Positions 61,062 to 64,000 of a stretch of 64,000 bases of DNA are shown here, one piece after another. A program made the translations under genes and the position numbers. The notes beneath the pieces were generated by a model that saw only the letters and a list, made by a program, of their open reading frames with translations, had not been told where the DNA came from and searched no databases. The DNA lies in the NCBI GenBank assembly GCA_905250115.1, contig CAJNOI010000039.1:248001-312000 (forward strand). Reading direction: 5' to 3'. The stretch is from Adineta steineri. Taxonomy: Eukaryota > Rotifera > Eurotatoria > Adinetida > Adinetidae. The first letter of the stretch is position 1, and each line of letters begins with the position of its first letter.

Positions 61062-61673
61062 CTAAGCTTTAACAGAAACATATTGTGTTGGAAATTTTTG
61101 ATATGCTGATGTTGCTCTCGATGAATAATATGGACTATAAAATCCTTGATTATTATTTTTATAATAACATGTACGTGGAAAATTTTGTTTCGTTTGTTGT
61201 TGAATAGAAGATATAAAGGGTTTTTGTTTGATTGGTGTAATGATTTCTTTTTCAGTTTCCTTTTCAACTTCTCTATCTTTATTGTCGTCTTCTTCTTCTA
61301 CTTTTTCTTCAGTTTTAACCGGTAAATTATCAACATTTGATGAAGATGATGGTAAATACCATGAATCAGGTGGTTTGGGTAATGATGAACATTCCGGTGG
61401 ATCAGCATATGTATTTGAATAAAATAATGGTACAGCTGGTAATGAACTAGCTGACATAGCAGTTGGTGAAGTAGAATTGGAATAATAATTATATTGATAA
61501 TGATGATTATTATTATTATTATTATTATTATACATTCTCGGATAAGATGATGCCATACTACTAGTTGATCTCATACGACCATTATTTGAATTGGCAACAG
61601 GTATTGAATGTGAATGTTTTATACGTTGTTGTTTTACAGGTGATTTTCGATTAGTTATGATCATGTTTGGCAT
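61062..61673 (-). CDS. PNRC-like protein (proline-rich nuclear receptor coactivator family)
   Basis: Single exon, 203 residues, ATG 61673. The protein is low-complexity: an eight-Asn run (~49-56), His/Tyr/Ser-rich stretches and an acidic Glu-rich segment (EEKVEEEDDNKDREVEKETE). The informative motif is YADPPECSSLPKPPDSWYLP (~88-107), which matches the conserved PNRC core (SEPPSPSVLPKPPSHWVP), a proline-rich SH3-binding region implicated in binding DCP1 and nuclear receptors. PNRC2 links UPF1 to decapping. The rest is not alignable by eye, so the family call rests on this motif. Confidence 0.55.
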   Translation of the reverse strand: MPNMIITNRKSPVKQQRIKHSHSIPVANSNNGRMRSTSSMASSYPRMYNNNNNNNNHHYQYNYYSNSTSPTAMSASSLPAVPLFYSNTYADPPECSSLPKPPDSWYLPSSSSNVDNLPVKTEEKVEEEDDNKDREVEKETEKEIITPIKQKPFISSIQQQTKQNFPRTCYYKNNNQGFYSPYYSSRATSAYQKFPTQYVSVKA

Positions 61674-63186
61674 GATATGTGCAATTATGTGTCGATTGGA
61701 ACGACAAAAAAATACAAAAAAGAGCTAATCTAAAGAATAAAAATATATTTTTAGTATTTAGACTAGAATATATATATATACATGAGATTATATACATTTG
61801 TATAAATACTGGCAAAAGGTGAGACAACGACTACCAGTATTTATGTTACTTTGTGAAGAGAGAAAGAATGAAGGGTTGTGGGGCTCACATACATAGACAA
61901 AAAAAGTGACGACAGACAAACAGAAAGGCTCTATACAGCACGCCCCTGTACGGCACTCATGATTGGTTGAAGAAGAAACGGAAGAAAAAAAGAAGCAAAC
62001 CTACTCATACAATGACGATCGAGGCTGACTGGCGTTCGCATTAATGTCAAAAATAGACTGGGTGCGCGCGTAAAAGAAGAAAAAAATGGTTATGCGGAGG
62101 CGAAAAAAAAAAGAGAACGAAGAAAAGTCTATCAGACTTTTTTTCTTTTTCTTCTATTCTCGCTCTCTCTCTCTCTCTCTCTCTCTTTCTCATTTGTATT
62201 TTCTTGATACTCAACGTTGATGATGATGATGATGATTATCAAAAATTCGATAGGCCTTCTACACAGCTGTCTACATATATGTTCTTTTTCATAGAATGGA
62301 TAATAAAAAAAAAGCCCTAATGAAAGAAATGTACATTGTTTACGTCCAAAGCTAAACATTACATTAGTATTAGAAAAGAAAAAAAAATTATTATTCGATA
62401 CATCATTATTTGTCATGCTGTATGATAAAGAATAAAAGAAAAAAAATAGATGCTCTCGGAGGCGGACTTTTAATGTTTTTTTGGTCATGTTTTATCTTTC
62501 TCTATTTCTGATAAAAAGAAAAGAGCATGACACAAAAAAATATATCGATATAATAATGACATGATGGTTTTTGAGGTTATTAATTCATTTATACAACCTG
62601 TTATCTGGTGGTTCATGTTCGATATGTTGTGTGCGTGTGTATGCATACACATATGTAGTTGACCTTCTCTCTTTCTTTCTATCGATCGGACACATCGGTG
62701 GATAGAAGAGAGTTCAAATGAAAATGGATATTGCTCGTTCGTTCGTTCGTTCGTGTGCGCGTTCGCATGGGACACACATATGCATACTATAATGAGTTTC
62801 TCTATTTCTCTCTCTCGTTCTCTTCTTTTTCTCTTTTTCTTGCTTTCTTTTTTCTGTCCAGAATGTTCTTCTCTCTAATCATCTTGATGCGTGTGTTCGC
62901 TTGCTTGTATTATAGAGTTATAACCGACGGACGCGCAGCGAATAAACACACATCGATGAAGAGAAGAAAATAACATGAGCGGAGGAAAAAAATCACGTCC
63001 TTACGTGTATACATAATACGATATATTTGATAAATGTAGGACGGCAAAAATTGATTTTCATATAGATATAAATAAAATTTTCGAGGAACGTAATGAAGGT
63101 TGTTGCTTAGTGACAACATAAGCCATTGATCAATTCATGTTTATATAACTCAGTTAATTACATACTTAGTTTTGTTTTTTAAAATA
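61674..63186. promoter_or_regulatory. Divergent intergenic region, PNRC-like (-) and UPF0193 (+)
   Basis: Contains several microsatellites: (CT)n at about 62160-62190, (GAT)n near 62220 and (GTTC)n near 62735. GC content is locally higher (CGCGCG near 62065, CGGACGCGCAGCG near 62930) than in most of the window. It should hold both promoters. Confidence 0.45.
62160..62190. repeat. (CT)n microsatellite
   Basis: About 14 consecutive CT units with minor interruptions. Confidence 0.9.
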
Positions 63187-64000
63187 ATGGCTAAGAAACC
63201 ACCAACATTATTTACAGATGGCGGTTTATGGAATAATGGAAGACCCGAACATAAAACTGAAATGACACGAGTAGAAAAAAGTAATAGATGCAATCATAAA
63301 TGATAAATGAATGTATTATATTTTTTTTTCTTAATGTACAGCAATTGCTGATGAAGCACGAGTCAATAATTTTCAATTTTCTCAGCTCACAAGTGGCATG
63401 TTACGTAAGAAAAAAACTCTGACTGAAAATATTATATTGACTTTTATATCTTAATTACAATAAAAGTAGTCATGTACTATTTTTTGATACTAAAAATTAA
63501 AGATTTTCGAAATCATTCAATTCTAAATATAAAAATAAATAATAATCATTAGGTGGTGCAACATTGTCTGCAAAACCTGAAGCATCATCAATACAATCGA
63601 GCGTACCAATTAAAAAACGAGTAAAACCAATTCGCCCATCAAAGTTGATATAAACCGTTAATTAACAGAAATAGAAAAAGATCTTATTTCTTCTCTAGCA
63701 CGTCCAATCCTTCAGGATTACGTACTTATAATGATATTGTTAAATCTAATGCATATGCTCAACCTGATTATTATCCAGGACCTATAAGTTGTTTAAATAT
63801 AAATTTAGTTCTTTTATTTACTGATTAACTTTCCTTTTGGTTTTTACAGAAGGTCGTACTGATTACGAAAAAGATCGTCTAGGAAATTTAATGGCATATG
63901 GTATTGATCCATCAAAAATGCCCTATGAACCAGCTGAACATTTATCATCTTCACATGAAATTGACCGATTTGATGAATGTATATACATAAAAGAAATAGT
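63187..64000 (+). CDS. UPF0193 / C22orf23 (EVG1) homolog, 3' truncated by window end
   Basis: ATG 63187. Exons: 63187-63280, 63342 to ~63402, ~63555-63645 (exact donor uncertain), ~63700-63790, then ~63850 to the edge. The translation follows the family layout: GGLWNNGRPEHKTEMTRVEK, ADEARVNNFQFSQLTSGMLR (cf. ESKLTNFQRRQLNDAM), PSGLRTYNDIVKSNAYAQPD, GRTDYEKDRLGNLMAYG (cf. RDLEKEKQRLQNIFATG) and EIDRFDE (cf. ELDRFEE). The family is found in ciliated animals; its function is not established, with sperm/cilium expression noted. The C-terminal third lies beyond the window. Confidence 0.8.

Noticed and set aside
1-64000. tRNA or rRNA genes
   Set aside because: No cloverleaf with A- and B-box sequences or rRNA-like block was found by eye; a tRNAscan run would be decisive.

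Overview
This window looks like nuclear DNA of a bdelloid rotifer, probably Rotaria-like. This is inferred from gene content and style, not from a database match. It is AT-rich, most genes are split by introns of about 40-80 nt with GT...AG ends, and it carries two gene types that are abundant in bdelloids: an ADP-ribosyltransferase fused to kinesin-light-chain-type TPRs, and a secreted apple-like/Thr-rich/NHL-repeat protein. An intronless EgtB/OvoA-type sulfoxide synthase, a candidate for horizontal transfer, lies between them.

Layout. 0-20 kb is accessory in character: the 3' end of an unidentified gene, the ART-TPR gene (-), the sulfoxide-synthase-like gene (+), a truncated ~700 bp copy of the RUFY 3' end joined to a decayed coding remnant, two clusters of GAGTACTC-type repeats, the NHL gene (+), and the complete RUN/FYVE gene (-). 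20-29 kb holds a small myristoylation-motif EF-hand-like protein, DNAJC11, a TTP/ZFP36-type CCCH zinc-finger protein and a four-TM CDKN3-like phosphatase (-). 29-39.5 kb is repeat-rich: A-rich minisatellites, hAT-like MITEs, and a ~5.7 kb array of about 61 diverged 93-bp units. That array lies directly after a small TATA-box-driven secreted-peptide ORF and may sit inside its intron. 40-64 kb is dense and conserved: E(z)/EZH2 (-) divergent from PASK (+), a small type I membrane protein, an S28 serine carboxypeptidase, EMSY, GIT ArfGAP, a PNRC-like protein (-) and the start of a UPF0193/C22orf23 homolog.

The conserved genes are ordinary animal housekeeping or regulatory genes and form no operon or obvious shared pathway. 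They cover chromatin (E(z), EMSY), metabolic signalling (PASK), Arf/PAK scaffolding (GIT), mRNA decay (TTP, PNRC), mitochondrial cristae (DNAJC11) and endosomes (RUFY). The best leads are the small secreted-peptide gene with its satellite array, the stand-alone sulfoxide synthase, the natural substitution at the EZH2 Y641-equivalent position, a 19-nt intron candidate in RUFY, and an 84-bp hAT MITE with a perfect 8-bp target duplication. Two N-gaps affect coding sequence, and one carries an assembly-overlap signature. I saw no tRNA, rRNA or CRISPR.
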